64,000 nucleotides of DNA from Ruegeria conchae (GTDB taxonomy: Bacteria > Pseudomonadota > Alphaproteobacteria > Rhodobacterales > Rhodobacteraceae): positions 62,001 to 126,000 of the forward strand of contig NZ_AEYW01000004.1 of the NCBI RefSeq assembly GCF_000192475.1. The letters are read 5' to 3'. This document shows positions 8,014 through 16,301 of the stretch, in pieces. The notes under the pieces were generated by a model. That model did no database searches. It was not told the DNA's origin and saw only the letters and a list, made by a program, of their open reading frames with translations. The position numbers were made by a program, and so were the translations under genes. Numbering within the stretch: position 1 is the stretch's first letter; the number at the start of each line of letters is the position of its first letter.

Positions 8014-8547
8014 CTCAAAGAACAAAATGACCTCACCCAACCTCACGCCATATCGTGAGACATAGGCTCGGTTCAGTAGCCGGTCATCGGACAAGAGCCA
8101 CATCCAGTCATCGAAATTGACCCGCATGGTGCCGTCTTTAACCGGCAGATCGATTTTGTATTTCCAGTTAAACGTATCGCCTCGCTCAACCCCGCTGGCA
8201 GTGCCCAGCACACCGGGCGCGGTGCCGGTCCAAGTGTCTTCGCCGGTTTTGGTCAGAGTCCAAATCCGTTGCTCGGTGGCGCCATCGTCGTAGACGAAAT
8301 CCTCAACAAGCGTCAGGGTCTCACCGTCCCACTTGCCGTCGATATCGACCGTGAAGCGACGAGGGACGTTGCCAAGCAAATCCTGAAACTGGCCGTAGGC
8401 GACGGTCTTACCTTCAAAGAATTCCTCAAGGTTCAACTGACGGTCTGACAGGAACGTGTTAGGGACGCGGGGTTTGCCCGAGCAGGCGGTGAGCGTCGCC
8501 AGCCCCGCGAGGGCGACGATCGCAACAAGCGTGCGGCGAGTGATCAT
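8005..8547 (-). CDS. DUF3833-family lipoprotein
   Basis: 180 residues with an N-terminal lipoprotein signal (MITRRTLVAIVALAGLATLTAC, lipobox LTAC with Cys22). The body has alternating strand-like segments with the DUF3833 pattern: LNLEEFFEGK, GKWDGETLTLVEDFVYDDG, and DWMWLLSDDRLLNR near the end. Probably a periplasm-facing, membrane-anchored lipocalin-like protein; its biochemical function is unknown. It overlaps the preceding gene by ATGA and is the last gene of the five-gene operon. It is a clear relative of the gene just upstream, so the pair probably arose by duplication. Confidence 0.8.
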   Translation of the reverse strand: MITRRTLVAIVALAGLATLTACSGKPRVPNTFLSDRQLNLEEFFEGKTVAYGQFQDLLGNVPRRFTVDIDGKWDGETLTLVEDFVYDDGATEQRIWTLTKTGEDTWTGTAPGVLGTASGVERGDTFNWKYKIDLPVKDGTMRVNFDDWMWLLSDDRLLNRAYVSRYGVRLGEVILFFEKK

Positions 8548-9161
8548 TGCAAAACCCGCATATCAGAGTCTGAATCATGCCCATTTGCACCATGCAGATG
8601 GGTCGACTTGACCTCGGGGGCCGGGCGCATTGTGGCGACCAACTCGGCAACTTTGATCCCGAATTTGCGCATCTCGGAACGGTTCATGATCACCCCATTT
8701 TCGGTGAGGTACATCCAGTCCGTCACATCCAGTGTGTGCCCGCCCGCATCGTCGGGCAGGATGATGCGATAGGTCAGTTTTACGGTCGCGCCCGAGATCA
8801 CACCTTTGCCTTCGCCCACAATATCATCCGCCGTTGCGGTGAAGGTGTTTCCGGTGCCCAGCGTCAGATGCCATTTGCGGGCCATATGTTTGCCATTGGA
8901 ATAAGTGAAATACTCGGACAACGTGCCGGTGTTGCCCTCCCATTCGCCGACCATTCGCGCGACAAAGCTGTTCGACATCTTGCCGTTCGGGCCATAGATC
9001 AGCCCCTCCGACAGGATCTCTCCATTCAGGTTCTTCTTCAGCGAAAACTCAGGCCCGGTCCCGCTGTAGTCGGACGGTGATTGCGACCGGAAGCTGAGGA
9101 AACGGTTCTTCACAGCGAACACCGCAAATATGGCGAGAAGACAGAACAGGAGCGTTTTCAT
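8544..9161 (-). CDS. DUF3833-family protein, second adjacent paralogue
   Basis: 205 residues with one N-terminal hydrophobic segment (about residues 3-17) but no lipobox cysteine, then a DUF3833 body: LNGEILSEGLIYGPNGK, GEWEGNTGTLSEYFTYSNG, and DWMYLTENGVIMNRSEM. The last motif lines up with DWMWLLSDDRLLNRAYV of the downstream protein. The C-terminal 20 residues are rich in His and Asp and have no counterpart in the paralogue. Start and stop codons overlap both neighbours (ATGA), implying coupled translation. Function unknown; context suggests a role in fatty-acid or envelope damage response. Confidence 0.75.
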   Translation of the reverse strand: MKTLLFCLLAIFAVFAVKNRFLSFRSQSPSDYSGTGPEFSLKKNLNGEILSEGLIYGPNGKMSNSFVARMVGEWEGNTGTLSEYFTYSNGKHMARKWHLTLGTGNTFTATADDIVGEGKGVISGATVKLTYRIILPDDAGGHTLDVTDWMYLTENGVIMNRSEMRKFGIKVAELVATMRPAPEVKSTHLHGANGHDSDSDMRVLQ

Positions 9162-10381
9162 TTGGCAGAGACCTCTGTCGGGAGCGTCAGGACCAAGCCA
9201 AACGCTCCAAGTTTAAGAATGCAAGGCAGGACAGCATAGGCGAGGGTGAGTGTGTTCAAAGCCTCAGCCGAATTGGCCTGTCCGGGTGTAAAGCCGCTGC
9301 GTTCCAGTAGCGGCAGAGTGAAAAAGGCAGCCAGCGCGAGTCCAAGCTTGCCTGCGAAGGACCAGATGCCGAACGCGGCAGACGCGTTCAACCCAGCGCG
9401 GGTTAAAACGACCGAGAACATGGCGGGCAGCACCACCATGTCCGCCCCCAAAGCGGCGCCGGATGCCAGGCAGATGATCGCGAATCCGGCTAGATTACCG
9501 GGGGCCAGAAGCGCAGCCCCGACAAAACCGACAATGGCCAGCGGCATGGCAATCATCAGAGTCTGTTTCGGGCCAATCCTGTTGCTGAGCTTTGCCCAGA
9601 ACGGCACGCTGAGCCCCGCGCTGAGAAAGAACAAGATCAGCAAAGGCCCCGCTTTGCCAGGCAGTTGCAGCCGGTCTTCAACAAAGAACAGGAACAGGGT
9701 TGAGGTGATCGCGACGGGCAGGCTATTCACCAACGCAAGAGCGAGTAGACGCAAAGCACCGGACCGTCCAAGGTCCGCGAAAGACAGCCCGTGCCCAGTG
9801 ATTGGCGTGCGTCGCCACATTGGCAATGTCACGGCCAATGTCACGACCGCCAGAATTCCCAGGAACAGACCAAAGGCCGGATATCCTTGTGCACCAGCAC
9901 CAACGGCTACGAACAGGGCGGGTGCAGCGGCGGCGATTATCACGCCGGTCAGTTGCCCGCCCTCTCGGAAGGCAGCCAGCGTCATTAACTCTTTCGGGTT
10001 GGCCTGTTTTGCAAGAGTCGCGCTGCGTCCGTAGAGCAGGATGGTTCCGAGGCTGTAGGCTGAAAACAAAAGGATCAAAATAGATACTAATACGGGGATA
10101 CTGGCCCCTTCCGGCAGTCCGAAAAGCAACGGAAATCCGACCGCCAGGCCCAGCGCTGCGGCGGTGGCGAACAGGATCTGCCTGTTTGGCCAGTGATCAA
10201 TCGCCCAGCCGATTAGTGGATCCTGCACCAGATCAACTAGCCGGATGACCAGCAGAACGGTGCCGATCACTCCTAGCCCAATACCGAGGTTCACGGCCGC
10301 AAACCGAGGCAAATGGATGTATAGCGGGATACCCGCCGCAGCCAGCATCAACGCATAGAGACTGACCCGCGGATACAGCAT
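9158..10381 (-). CDS. MFS transporter, GPH sugar/cation-symporter type
   Basis: About 407 residues with some twelve hydrophobic segments and the MFS_2/melibiose-carrier signature DLVQDPLIGWAIDHWPNR near residue 50. The ATG at 10381 overlaps the upstream stop as TGATG, which fits translational coupling; an in-frame upstream start at 10483 would lie deep in the previous gene. Members of this family in similar alphaproteobacterial clusters are annotated as sugar/sodium symporters, but the real substrate here is unknown and could be a lipid-derived molecule. Confidence 0.82.
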   Translation of the reverse strand: MLYPRVSLYALMLAAAGIPLYIHLPRFAAVNLGIGLGVIGTVLLVIRLVDLVQDPLIGWAIDHWPNRQILFATAAALGLAVGFPLLFGLPEGASIPVLVSILILLFSAYSLGTILLYGRSATLAKQANPKELMTLAAFREGGQLTGVIIAAAAPALFVAVGAGAQGYPAFGLFLGILAVVTLAVTLPMWRRTPITGHGLSFADLGRSGALRLLALALVNSLPVAITSTLFLFFVEDRLQLPGKAGPLLILFFLSAGLSVPFWAKLSNRIGPKQTLMIAMPLAIVGFVGAALLAPGNLAGFAIICLASGAALGADMVVLPAMFSVVLTRAGLNASAAFGIWSFAGKLGLALAAFFTLPLLERSGFTPGQANSAEALNTLTLAYAVLPCILKLGAFGLVLTLPTEVSAK

Positions 10382-10917
10382 CAGTTGCCTCGCAATGTCC
10401 GGGTGAATGATGCCGACCGGGTGTTGTCGCCCAAAAAGATCGACATGAAGCTGCGTTTGATGCCCGGATAGGATATGGTGCAAACTTTGCGCCCGTTCAG
10501 CCAGAACCCAACCTTGTTTGGCCCTTGCGAGATCGCAAGATAGCGATCGCCTTTGCTGACGGCGTCGAAACAGACATCAAGTTGGCTGCGCACGGGGGCG
10601 GCACGTCCGATCCGCTTCATCTCGTCCAATGTGGAGTTCACCAGAGCCTTTTTGGACAGGTTTCGGCGATAGCGCAGTTCAAGCCCGAAATCCTGGCTCC
10701 AATTCAGAGGCGTGCCGCCTGGGGTGAACAGCTGCGCATCATAGATTGGGAAACCCAAATAGCGGAACGTCGCTGAGCCGCGTAACTCAGCATCGTTTAG
10801 GGCACCAAAAACGGGTGACGCTGCCGGTGCTCCGGGGGCCAGAAGCACCAGCGACACCAGTGTCGCGGCGAGTTTAGGCTGAGGCAGGAACGGCGAGTTC
10901 TTTTTCAGAGATATCAT
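10381..10917 (-). CDS. Chalcone-isomerase-like exported protein
   Basis: 178 residues with an N-terminal signal-like stretch (KLAATLVSLVLLAPGAPAAS, residues 16-35) and a chalcone-isomerase-like fold: LRGSATFRYLGFPIYDAQLF near 48, a hydrophobic strand pattern, and NGRKVCTISYPGIKRSFMSIFLG near the end. The bacterial proteins are not true chalcone isomerases; some are thought to bind fatty acids. It overlaps the upstream FAD gene by 44 bases and shares one base with the downstream MFS gene. Confidence 0.72.
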   Translation of the reverse strand: MISLKKNSPFLPQPKLAATLVSLVLLAPGAPAASPVFGALNDAELRGSATFRYLGFPIYDAQLFTPGGTPLNWSQDFGLELRYRRNLSKKALVNSTLDEMKRIGRAAPVRSQLDVCFDAVSKGDRYLAISQGPNKVGFWLNGRKVCTISYPGIKRSFMSIFLGDNTRSASFTRTLRGN

Positions 10918-12202
10918 TGTCAGCTCCGATTATCTGCGGGGTGCCAGTTATGCGCTCAACCACGTGCATGGCACTGGCGATCCCGTCTTCGTGAAAGCCA
11001 TGCCGGTTATAGGCACCAGCAAACCAGGTTCGGTTCTGTCCCTGCATCTGACGAATCTGCCCTTGAGCACGCAAGGCGGCTTTGTCGAATACCGGGTGGG
11101 CGAATTCGACCTCGTCATAGATTTTGTCCGCAGGAATGTCTGATGCGGCGTTCAGGGTCACGAACAGCGGATCACTGTCGGGAATGTTCTGTAGCCGGTT
11201 CATCCAATATGTGACCCCAACATTGCCTTTTTGCGACCGGTAGGTCCAACTGGACCAGCAGGCACGCCGACGTGGCATCTGGCGGGGATCACAGTGAAGA
11301 ATGGCTTTGTTCGGTTGATACTTGATCGCACCGAGAGCATGTTTTTCCGCCTTTGTCGCCGCATCACCTAAAATGGCAAGGGACTGGTCTGAATGGGTGG
11401 CCATAATGATCTCATCAAACAAATCAGTCTCGCCGCCTGCATGTACGGTGACGCCCAGATCATGCCGTTCAATCCCTTGTACGGGTGAAGCTAGACGAAT
11501 ATCGCTGCCTCGCTTGCGCAAAGCTGCCTCGATCCGACGGACATATTCGATGCTGCCGCCTTTCACGGTGTACCACTGATGCTGATTGGCGCGGCCGGAA
11601 GCCAGCAGAGCATGGTTGCGGAAGAACTGGACCAGAGAGCGGGCGGGGAATTGATCGACAAACTCAACCGGTGTTGACCAGATCGCGCCGCACATCGGCA
11701 TCAGGTAATTGTGCCGGAACCAGTGGCCGAGGCGCAGCTGATCCACCAGCTCTCCGATAGTGGTGTCATCGTCCTGCGCGGCTTCGGGGGCTTCTTTTCC
11801 AAAGCGCAGGATGTCGGCGATCATCTTGTAATAGGCCGGACGCGCAAGATTGCGTTTCTGCGCCGTCAGTGTGCGCAGGTTGTTCAGCCCGTATTCGATG
11901 CGGCCATTGTCGATGGTGGCGCCAAAGCTCATTTCGCTTTTTGTGACGGGCACGTTCAATTTATCGAACAATCGCGTCAGATAAGGGTAGGTGACGTAGT
12001 TAAAGACGATAAAACCGGTATCGACCGGCTGATCACCATTCTTACCGGCCATTACCGTACGGGCATGGCCACCAAGTCGAGGTTCAGCCTCGAACACGGT
12101 GACATCGTGATTTTCAGAAAGGTAATAAGCTGCGGAGAGACCTGAAATGCCTGCACCAATAACTGCTATTTTCTTGCGTACGCACCGGGTTTCGTCGAAC
12201 AT
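10874..12202 (-). CDS. FAD-dependent amine-oxidase-like protein (COG2907 type)
   Basis: 442 residues with an N-terminal dinucleotide-binding motif (IAVIGAGISGLSAAYYL, about residues 12-28) followed by the FAD-binding continuation VFEAEPRLGGHA, and a C-terminal GAYNRHGFHEDGIASA segment closing the FAD site. Proteins of this type sit beside cyclopropane-fatty-acid-synthase-like methylases and act, or are thought to act, on unsaturated fatty acyl chains; in Rhodobacter a relative takes part in furan fatty acid formation. That link is from memory of the family and unverified here: no methylase or DUF1365 gene is next to it. First gene of the five-gene operon behind an ECF-type promoter. Confidence 0.75.
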   Translation of the reverse strand: MFDETRCVRKKIAVIGAGISGLSAAYYLSENHDVTVFEAEPRLGGHARTVMAGKNGDQPVDTGFIVFNYVTYPYLTRLFDKLNVPVTKSEMSFGATIDNGRIEYGLNNLRTLTAQKRNLARPAYYKMIADILRFGKEAPEAAQDDDTTIGELVDQLRLGHWFRHNYLMPMCGAIWSTPVEFVDQFPARSLVQFFRNHALLASGRANQHQWYTVKGGSIEYVRRIEAALRKRGSDIRLASPVQGIERHDLGVTVHAGGETDLFDEIIMATHSDQSLAILGDAATKAEKHALGAIKYQPNKAILHCDPRQMPRRRACWSSWTYRSQKGNVGVTYWMNRLQNIPDSDPLFVTLNAASDIPADKIYDEVEFAHPVFDKAALRAQGQIRQMQGQNRTWFAGAYNRHGFHEDGIASAMHVVERITGTPQIIGADNDISEKELAVPASA

Positions 12203-12230
12203 TCCATCCTCGTTATTTGGCTTTTACAAT

Positions 12231-12260
12231 AGGATACGCTGGGAATGGTGCACTGGATCA
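12231..12260 (-). promoter_or_regulatory. Candidate ECF (RpoE/ChrR-type) promoter for the FAD-gene operon
   Basis: On the minus strand TGATCC (12260-12255) is followed after exactly 18 bases by TATCCT (12236-12231), about 29 bases before the start codon at 12202. TGATCC is the -35 element recognised by the singlet-oxygen sigma factor RpoE of Rhodobacter. The same element and spacing occur on the plus strand in the same gap. Confidence 0.6.
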
Positions 12261-12328
12261 ACCGGAGTAGAAGTTTTTTTCCATCGTACTACGTAATGAT
12301 GACTGCCCTATGCTCAGAACACTACGCG

Positions 12329-12358
12329 TGATCCAAAGTAATCATCGCGCCGTATTGA
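12329..12358 (+). promoter_or_regulatory. Candidate ECF (RpoE/ChrR-type) promoter for the SDR gene
   Basis: TGATCC (12329-12334), 18-base spacer, TATTGA (12353-12358), 27 bases before the start codon at 12385. It mirrors the minus-strand promoter in the same intergenic gap. Assignment to an RpoE/ChrR system is inference; no such regulator gene lies in this window. Confidence 0.6.
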
Positions 12359-12384
12359 ACTTAGCGGTGCGAAAAGGCCCTTAA

Positions 12385-13110
12385 ATGAGCAAATTTGACG
12401 GAAAGACCTATTGGATCATCGGTGCCAGCGAAGGGCTAGGCAAAGCGCTGGCCGAGGCGCTTAGCCGTCAAGGTGCGCATCTTATCTTGTCGGCGCGCAA
12501 TGCATCACGACTGGCCGAGATTTGTGAGAAGTTGCCCAATACACGTGCTGTCCCATTTGATGTGACCGATCTTGATGCTGTCTGCCGTGCTGTGGTTGAG
12601 GTCGGCGCATTTGATGGGCTTGTTTACAATGCGGGCACCTATGATCCGATCAATACGGCCGATTGGAACACCGAAGCTGCCTTGGTGATCAGTGACGTTA
12701 ATTATTTCGGCGCATTGCGTGTTCTGGGCGAAACGGTGCCTGACTTAATTCAGAAGGGAAATGGAGACATCACCCTGATCGGATCGCTAGCCGGGTATCA
12801 TGGGCTTCCCAATGCGATCTCTTACGGCTCCAGCAAAGCTGCCCTGATCTCGCTGGCCGAGACGATGCGCCATGATTTGGCAGGTACAGGCGTCACTGTC
12901 CGGATCGTCAATCCGGGATTCATCAAAACCCGTCTAACCAACAAGAACAGTTTCAACATGCCCATGTTAATGACGCCCGAAGATGCTGCTGATCGGGTGG
13001 TCCGGGCGATGTCCCAACGCCGATTCCGTACCGATTTTCCGGCCCCATTTTCTTGGATTATTCGCCTGATCGACTACGTGCCTGACATTCTGGTCTATCG
13101 GGGCAAGTGA
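12385..13110 (+). CDS. Short-chain dehydrogenase/reductase
   Basis: 241-residue classical SDR: cofactor motif GASEGLGK (residues 13-20), YNAG near 81, catalytic serine in LIGSLAG near 134, and YGSSK (Tyr and Lys of the active site) near 148-152. NAD(P)-dependent oxidoreductase of unknown substrate. It diverges from the FAD operon and shares the same promoter type, so it probably belongs to the same stress or lipid function. The tail-to-tail neighbour stops two bases away. Confidence 0.85.
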   Translation: MSKFDGKTYWIIGASEGLGKALAEALSRQGAHLILSARNASRLAEICEKLPNTRAVPFDVTDLDAVCRAVVEVGAFDGLVYNAGTYDPINTADWNTEAALVISDVNYFGALRVLGETVPDLIQKGNGDITLIGSLAGYHGLPNAISYGSSKAALISLAETMRHDLAGTGVTVRIVNPGFIKTRLTNKNSFNMPMLMTPEDAADRVVRAMSQRRFRTDFPAPFSWIIRLIDYVPDILVYRGK

Positions 13111-13112
13111 TT

Positions 13113-13400
13113 TCATCCGCAGGTAAGTCTTTGAATGGTGCCTGAGCCATTCACATAGACGTTTAGCCGATCGATGCGATAATCCTGAGTGGCGATATCA
13201 TCCGGGCCCAGAACGCGTGACCGTTCGGGAAGCTGCGCCTGTATGGTTGAGACCGGCTGGCCGATTGCATCAGCAAAAGGTTCACCCTTACAGAAGGCCA
13301 AATCGACAGCCACATCTTCCGCTGCAAGCGTATCATTTTGCGGGACAGAGCCTTCGGTACATGCGGTTAATAGGATCAGGATCGGAAAAAAACGGTACAT
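13113..13400 (-). CDS. Small lipoprotein resembling I78-family peptidase inhibitors
   Basis: 95 residues. The N-terminus has a short lipoprotein signal with lipobox LTAC (Cys14). The body has the I78 pattern: a cysteine near residue 37 ahead of AIGQPVS, ERSRVLGPDD, then QDYRIDRLNVYVNGSGTI and a final CG. I78 proteins inhibit serine proteases; a periplasmic protective role is inferred. Single gene, convergent with the SDR and divergent from adhI. Length suits the family. Confidence 0.7.
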   Translation of the reverse strand: MYRFFPILILLTACTEGSVPQNDTLAAEDVAVDLAFCKGEPFADAIGQPVSTIQAQLPERSRVLGPDDIATQDYRIDRLNVYVNGSGTIQRLTCG

Positions 13401-13479
13401 TGGCGCAGGACTTTCTGGTGGTGTCGTTTCTGAAATATCAAAGATTTAGCCAACCTGTCACGAAAGTGCAGTTGAAAAA

Positions 13480-13500
13480 ACCCTGCAATTGACGCAGGGT
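13480..13500. repeat. Inverted repeat in front of adhI
   Basis: ACCCTGC (13480-13486) and GCAGGGT (13494-13500) form a perfect 7-bp inverted repeat with a 7-base centre, 30 bases before the adhI start. It could be an operator or a small leader hairpin; there is no further evidence. Confidence 0.35.
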
Positions 13501-13529
13501 CGGGCAAAATAGACAGGGAGATATGCACC

Positions 13530-14642
13530 ATGCGAACCCGTGCAGCCGTTGCCGTTCAGGCAGGCAAACCTTTGGAAGTGATGGACGTGAACCTTGAAGG
13601 CCCCAAAGCGGGTGAGGTTCTGGTCGAGATCAAGGCGACAGGCATCTGTCACACCGATGAATTCACCCTGTCTGGGGCGGATCCTGAGGGCCTGTTTCCC
13701 GCCATTCTGGGCCACGAAGGTGCAGGTGTGGTGGTCGAGGTTGGTCCGGGCGTGACCAGCCTAAAGCCGGGTGATCACGTCATTCCGCTTTACACTCCTG
13801 AATGTCGTGAGTGTGAATACTGCCTGCACCCAAAGACCAACCTGTGCCAGGCAATCCGTGAGACGCAGGGCCAAGGCCTCATGCCCGATGGCACTTCGCG
13901 TTTTTCGACGCTGGATGGCGATCCGATCCTGCACTACATGGGTTGCTCGACCTTCTCGAACCACACGGTTCTTCCGGAAATCGCGCTGGCCAAAGTGCGC
14001 GAGGACGCGCCTTTCGACAAGATTTGCTATATCGGCTGCGGTGTGACGACCGGCATCGGTGCGGTGATCAATACCGCCAAGGTGGAAATCGGCAGCCGGG
14101 CCATCGTGTTCGGTCTGGGCGGTATCGGCCTGAACGTCATTCAGGGTCTGCGTCTTGCCGGAGCTGATCAGATCGTCGGTGTCGACCTCAACCCGGCCAA
14201 GGTGGAAATGGCCACCAAGTTTGGCATGACTGATTTCGTGAATCCGTCTGAAGTGGAAGGCGATCTGGTGCCTTATCTGGTTAACCTAACCAAGGGCGGC
14301 GCGGATTATACCTTTGACGCCACCGGTAATGTTGGCGTGATGCGCGCTGCACTTGAGTCGGCCCACAAAGGCTGGGGTGAATCGATCATCATCGGCGTGG
14401 CGCCTGCAGGTGCCGAAATCTCGACCCGTCCGTTCCAACTGGTCACCGGTCGTTCTTGGCGTGGTACCGCATTTGGCGGCGCGCGTGGCCGGACCGACGT
14501 TCCGAAGATCGTCGATTGGTACATGGACGGAAAAATCGAGATTGATCCAATGATCACACACACCATGGGCCTGGATGACATCAACCACGGCTTTGACCTG
14601 ATGCATAAGGGTGAGAGCATCCGATCGGTCGTCGTTTACTAA
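13530..14642 (+). CDS. adhI: S-(hydroxymethyl)glutathione dehydrogenase / class III alcohol dehydrogenase
   Basis: 370 residues, standard class III ADH length. Catalytic zinc ligands in [10 protein letters not shown] and GHEGAG; four structural zinc cysteines in [17 protein letters not shown]; Rossmann [12 protein letters not shown] near 193. It oxidises the formaldehyde-glutathione adduct to S-formylglutathione in formaldehyde detoxification and also reduces S-nitrosoglutathione in this family. GGGAG at 13516 supports the ATG at 13530. The usual partner S-formylglutathione hydrolase is not adjacent. Betaine and dimethylglycine demethylation genes at the right end of the window would generate formaldehyde that this enzyme can clear. 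Confidence 0.93.
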   Translation: MRTRAAVAVQAGKPLEVMDVNLEGPKAGEVLVEIKATGICHTDEFTLSGADPEGLFPAILGHEGAGVVVEVGPGVTSLKPGDHVIPLYTPECRECEYCLHPKTNLCQAIRETQGQGLMPDGTSRFSTLDGDPILHYMGCSTFSNHTVLPEIALAKVREDAPFDKICYIGCGVTTGIGAVINTAKVEIGSRAIVFGLGGIGLNVIQGLRLAGADQIVGVDLNPAKVEMATKFGMTDFVNPSEVEGDLVPYLVNLTKGGADYTFDATGNVGVMRAALESAHKGWGESIIIGVAPAGAEISTRPFQLVTGRSWRGTAFGGARGRTDVPKIVDWYMDGKIEIDPMITHTMGLDDINHGFDLMHKGESIRSVVVY

Positions 14643-14669
14643 GGCTTCAAACCAATCGAACAAGCAGAT

Positions 14670-14698
14670 GCGGCGCGCTTTCGGGCGCGCGCCGCTTT
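14670..14698 (+). terminator. Terminator after adhI
   Basis: GCGGCGCGC (14670-14678) pairs with GCGCGCCGC (14687-14695) over an 8-base loop, followed by TTT. It lies between adhI and the convergent exporter gene. Confidence 0.7.
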
Positions 14699-15636
14699 CA
14701 TTCTCCCGGTCGTGTTGCGCCTGTGTCCGAGCGTGGGGATCGCACGCGCAATACCGGCGTATTGGCCGAAGTCGTGTTCGCCCGGCTTTCACGCCAAACC
14801 ACAAAAACACCAGAAGCGATGATGATGCTTGCGCCGACCGCGACCCAGATATCCGGGTGTTCGCCAAAGAATATTACGCCGAAAATCGTAGCCCAGATGA
14901 TTTGGCTGTACTGACTGGGGGCAACGGCCCCTGCCGGAGCGGCTCGGTAGGCGAGGATGATCAGGTGTTGTGCAATCACTGAGAGCACGCCGACCAATGC
15001 CATCATCGCCAGATGCAGCAGTGAGGGTGGTTGATACACTGCTGGTTGGGCGATGCTCATGACCACAATGGCGAGCAGCATCGGGTAGAGGATCAGAACA
15101 GCCGACCGCTCTTCATTGCCGATCTTGCGGACCAGAACCGAGGCGAACGCGCTGCAGAAGGCTGCGGACAGGGCTGCCAGATGGCCCAATGTAATATCGG
15201 TTGCGCCTGGGCGCAGGACGATCAGGACACCGATCAGGCCGACACCGACTGCAGCCCATCTCTGAGCGCGGACCACTTCGCCAAGAATTGGGATCGAGAG
15301 GACGGTAACGATCAGAGGGAAGGAAAACAGCAGCGAATAGACCTCGGCCAACGGCAGGACCGAAAAGGCGTAGAACGCGCAGGACATCGCAGTGACCATC
15401 AAGGCGGATCGCAGCAACACCAGCCAAGGGTGGTGCGGCAAGAAGTTGCCAGTTGTTCTGTCAGCCAGAATAGTCACTGCCATCGGAACGAACGAAAACA
15501 AAGTGGCAAAGAAAATAATCTGCAATACCGAATAGGTACCGCCCAACACTTTGATGAACACATCATGGGTGGCAAAGACGGCAAAGCCCAGGAACGCAAA
15601 GGCTAGCCCACGAAGGGTGGAGTTCTGAGCGCTCAT
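14698..15636 (-). CDS. DMT-superfamily (EamA) transporter
   Basis: 312 residues with about ten hydrophobic segments arranged as two EamA halves; FAVFATHDVFIKVLGG opens the first and GVLSVIAQHLIILAYRAAPA the second. Inner-membrane exporter of small metabolites; substrate unknown. ATG 15636 is chosen because the protein then begins directly before the first membrane helix; an upstream in-frame start would add 62 polar residues and run through the divergent promoter region. Confidence 0.82.
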   Translation of the reverse strand: MSAQNSTLRGLAFAFLGFAVFATHDVFIKVLGGTYSVLQIIFFATLFSFVPMAVTILADRTTGNFLPHHPWLVLLRSALMVTAMSCAFYAFSVLPLAEVYSLLFSFPLIVTVLSIPILGEVVRAQRWAAVGVGLIGVLIVLRPGATDITLGHLAALSAAFCSAFASVLVRKIGNEERSAVLILYPMLLAIVVMSIAQPAVYQPPSLLHLAMMALVGVLSVIAQHLIILAYRAAPAGAVAPSQYSQIIWATIFGVIFFGEHPDIWVAVGASIIIASGVFVVWRESRANTTSANTPVLRVRSPRSDTGATRPGE

Positions 15637-15747
15637 GTCAGAGGCCTCAATCACGGAAGAATTCGTTTGGGGTGTTTGTTGGTTGCTTAGACTCAATTTG
15701 CCGCGACGGGTAGCCCTAATTTTACCGCTAACATCTCTTGGCAAGCT

Positions 15748-15768
15748 GCATTGCAAAATTTGCAATGC
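15748..15768. promoter_or_regulatory. 21-bp perfect palindrome, candidate operator
   Basis: GCATTGCAAA, one A, TTTGCAATGC: ten-base perfect arms around a single base, in the divergent gap between the exporter (start 15636) and the DUF1203 gene (start 15834). The TTGCA/TGCAA halves resemble binding sites of LysR- or GntR-type regulators. No regulator gene is adjacent. Confidence 0.55.
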
Positions 15769-15833
15769 GCAGGAAACGGGTCGAACCAGCGGTAAGCGAT
15801 GGTCATGATCTCTCAAAATCAAGGAGATACATC

Positions 15834-16301
15834 ATGTACAGGATTTCAGCGTTACCGACCGAACAGGTTCAAGCCTACCGTTTCGGCAGGCCTGATGGTT
15901 ATGGAAACCCGCCAGAGCGCGCAATTTCTGACGGTGGGGGAAATCCTTGCCGTCATTGCTTGAAATACATACCGGAGGGCAAAGAGATGCTAGTACTAGC
16001 GCATAGGCCCTTTGCGGAAACTCAGCCCTATGCGGAAACCGGCCCGATCTTTCTATGTGCCGAACCTTGCGCGCGCCACGAGGATGAAGATGGGGTTCCC
16101 GAAACGCTGATCAGCTCGCCGAACTACTTGATCAAAGGGTATGGATCGGACGATCGTATCGTCTATGGTACCGGCATCATTGCGCCTCAAGCGCAGTTTC
16201 AGGAAGCGGTCGCGAACATATTTGACCGTGCCGACGTTGCATACATCCATGTCCGATCAGCGCTGAACAACTGCTATCACACGCGGATCGATCGTGCCTA
16301 A
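15834..16301 (+). CDS. DUF1203 family protein
   Basis: 155-residue cytoplasmic protein. Family features: an N-terminal ISALPTEQVQAYR segment, PCRHCLKYIPEGKEMLVLAHRPF in the first third with a CRHC cysteine pair, LCAEPC near residue 77, and a C-terminal VAYIHVRSALNNCYHTRIDR. Function unknown. ATG 15834 is set by AAGGAGA at 15821-15827; an in-frame upstream start at 15738 would run over the palindrome. Its last four bases overlap the convergent ATPase gene. Confidence 0.8.
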   Translation: MYRISALPTEQVQAYRFGRPDGYGNPPERAISDGGGNPCRHCLKYIPEGKEMLVLAHRPFAETQPYAETGPIFLCAEPCARHEDEDGVPETLISSPNYLIKGYGSDDRIVYGTGIIAPQAQFQEAVANIFDRADVAYIHVRSALNNCYHTRIDRA

